DNA of 5,746 bases, from positions 1-5,746 of the forward strand of contig JAJFHR010000222.1 in assembly GCA_021775515.1 (NCBI GenBank), given 5' to 3'. Position 1 is the first letter of the stretch; each line of letters starts with the position of its first letter. The stretch comes from Hyphomicrobiales bacterium (GTDB lineage: Bacteria > Pseudomonadota > Alphaproteobacteria > Rhizobiales > JAJFHR01). A program made the translations under genes and the position numbers. Of the stretch, positions 5,294 through 5,746 are shown piece by piece. The notes under the pieces were generated by a model, which saw only the letters and a program-made list of their open reading frames with translations, searched no databases and was not told the origin of the DNA.

Positions 5294-5746
5294 TCATTGC
5301 CGCTTTTCTCCCATCAGGCGGGCGTTTTCAATGGCGATGACGCTTTGATCGGCAAACATGCGAGCCAATTCAAGGCTCTTGTTGCCAAACGGGCGCACTT
5401 GTTGACGGTAGATAGAAAAAGCACCGATCAGACGATCTCCCGCCAGCATCGGAATTGCTGTAAAAGATCGCGCACCGCCCAATTCAGCGGTGGCGTCCCG
5501 CAAGGGATCACCGCGGCGATAGATCTCCTCGGCGCATACATCGGCAATGTTGACTACGTCCCGGCTAGCGACCATGCGGCCAAATCCGGTTTGCGGGCTG
5601 ACCTTGAACTCACCCTGGTCAATTAGCCAATCCCGGAAGGGTTGAGGAATATTCCTAAAGTGGCTGACCTTAAATCCGCTGTGCCGCTTATACTCAAAAA
5701 GAATACCGAATTCGGCGTCACACAGCTCAAGCGCATATTCAAGAAC
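5294..5746 (-). CDS. GAF-domain protein, C-terminal part
   Basis: The frame is open to the right edge, so only the last 150 residues are seen and the start lies beyond 5746. The fragment is a near-complete GAF domain: VLEYALELCDAEFGILFEY at its start, the central strand-loop ARSFTAIPMLAGDRLIGAF, then SIYRQQVRPFGNKSLELA and the final helix FADQSVIAIENARLM. GAF domains bind small ligands or mediate dimerisation in sensor kinases, cyclases and phosphodiesterases. The closest resemblance is to the GAF unit with IAIENxRL that usually precedes a kinase or cyclase output domain. Here a TGA follows eight residues after IAIENA, so any output domain must be N-terminal or absent. The gene converges on the cyclase gene with a 44-bp gap and no convincing terminator. 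Overall function cannot be assigned from this fragment. Confidence 0.87.
   Translation of the reverse strand, partial: VLEYALELCDAEFGILFEYKRHSGFKVSHFRNIPQPFRDWLIDQGEFKVSPQTGFGRMVASRDVVNIADVCAEEIYRRGDPLRDATAELGGARSFTAIPMLAGDRLIGAFSIYRQQVRPFGNKSLELARMFADQSVIAIENARLMGEKRQ

Overview
The window looks like part of an alphaproteobacterial chromosome. This rests mainly on the soluble class III adenylate cyclase with a TolB-like middle domain and TPR tail, an architecture common in Hyphomicrobiales and relatives, and on moderate-GC coding sequence. No taxonomic marker gene is present, so the assignment is an inference.

Layout from left to right: (1) positions 2-712, plus strand: the C-terminal part of a PLP-dependent MalY/PatB-type aminotransferase whose start lies before the window. 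(2) 738-1772, minus strand: a complete CurA-like NADP-dependent oxidoreductase of the zinc-independent MDR superfamily, tail-to-tail with the aminotransferase (25 bp gap). (3) 1773-2817: a comparatively AT-rich segment of about 1 kb holding one small minus-strand gene (2144-2428, 94 residues, unidentified family). Its flanks contain a pair of 18-bp direct repeats just upstream of curA, two diverged 93-bp direct repeats exactly 701 bp apart that bracket the small gene, and a perfect 14-bp inverted repeat. (4) 2818-5249, plus strand: a compact two-gene unit, a small sulfotransferase-fold protein followed 2 bp later by a 599-residue adenylate cyclase. (5) 5294-5746, minus strand: the C-terminal end of a GAF-domain protein that runs off the window and converges on the cyclase gene.

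How the genes work together: only the sulfotransferase and cyclase are clearly coupled, by spacing and weak independent ribosome-binding signal. The cyclase keeps every residue expected for catalysis and ATP selection, so it is predicted to make cAMP in the cytosol, with the TolB-like and TPR parts probably receiving a protein signal. The GAF protein beside it may belong to signalling too, but its output domain is not in view. The oxidoreductase and aminotransferase are metabolic and not obviously linked to the signalling genes.

The non-coding segment 1773-2817 carries most of the unexplained structure. No tRNA, rRNA, CRISPR array, transposase or convincing intrinsic terminator was found.
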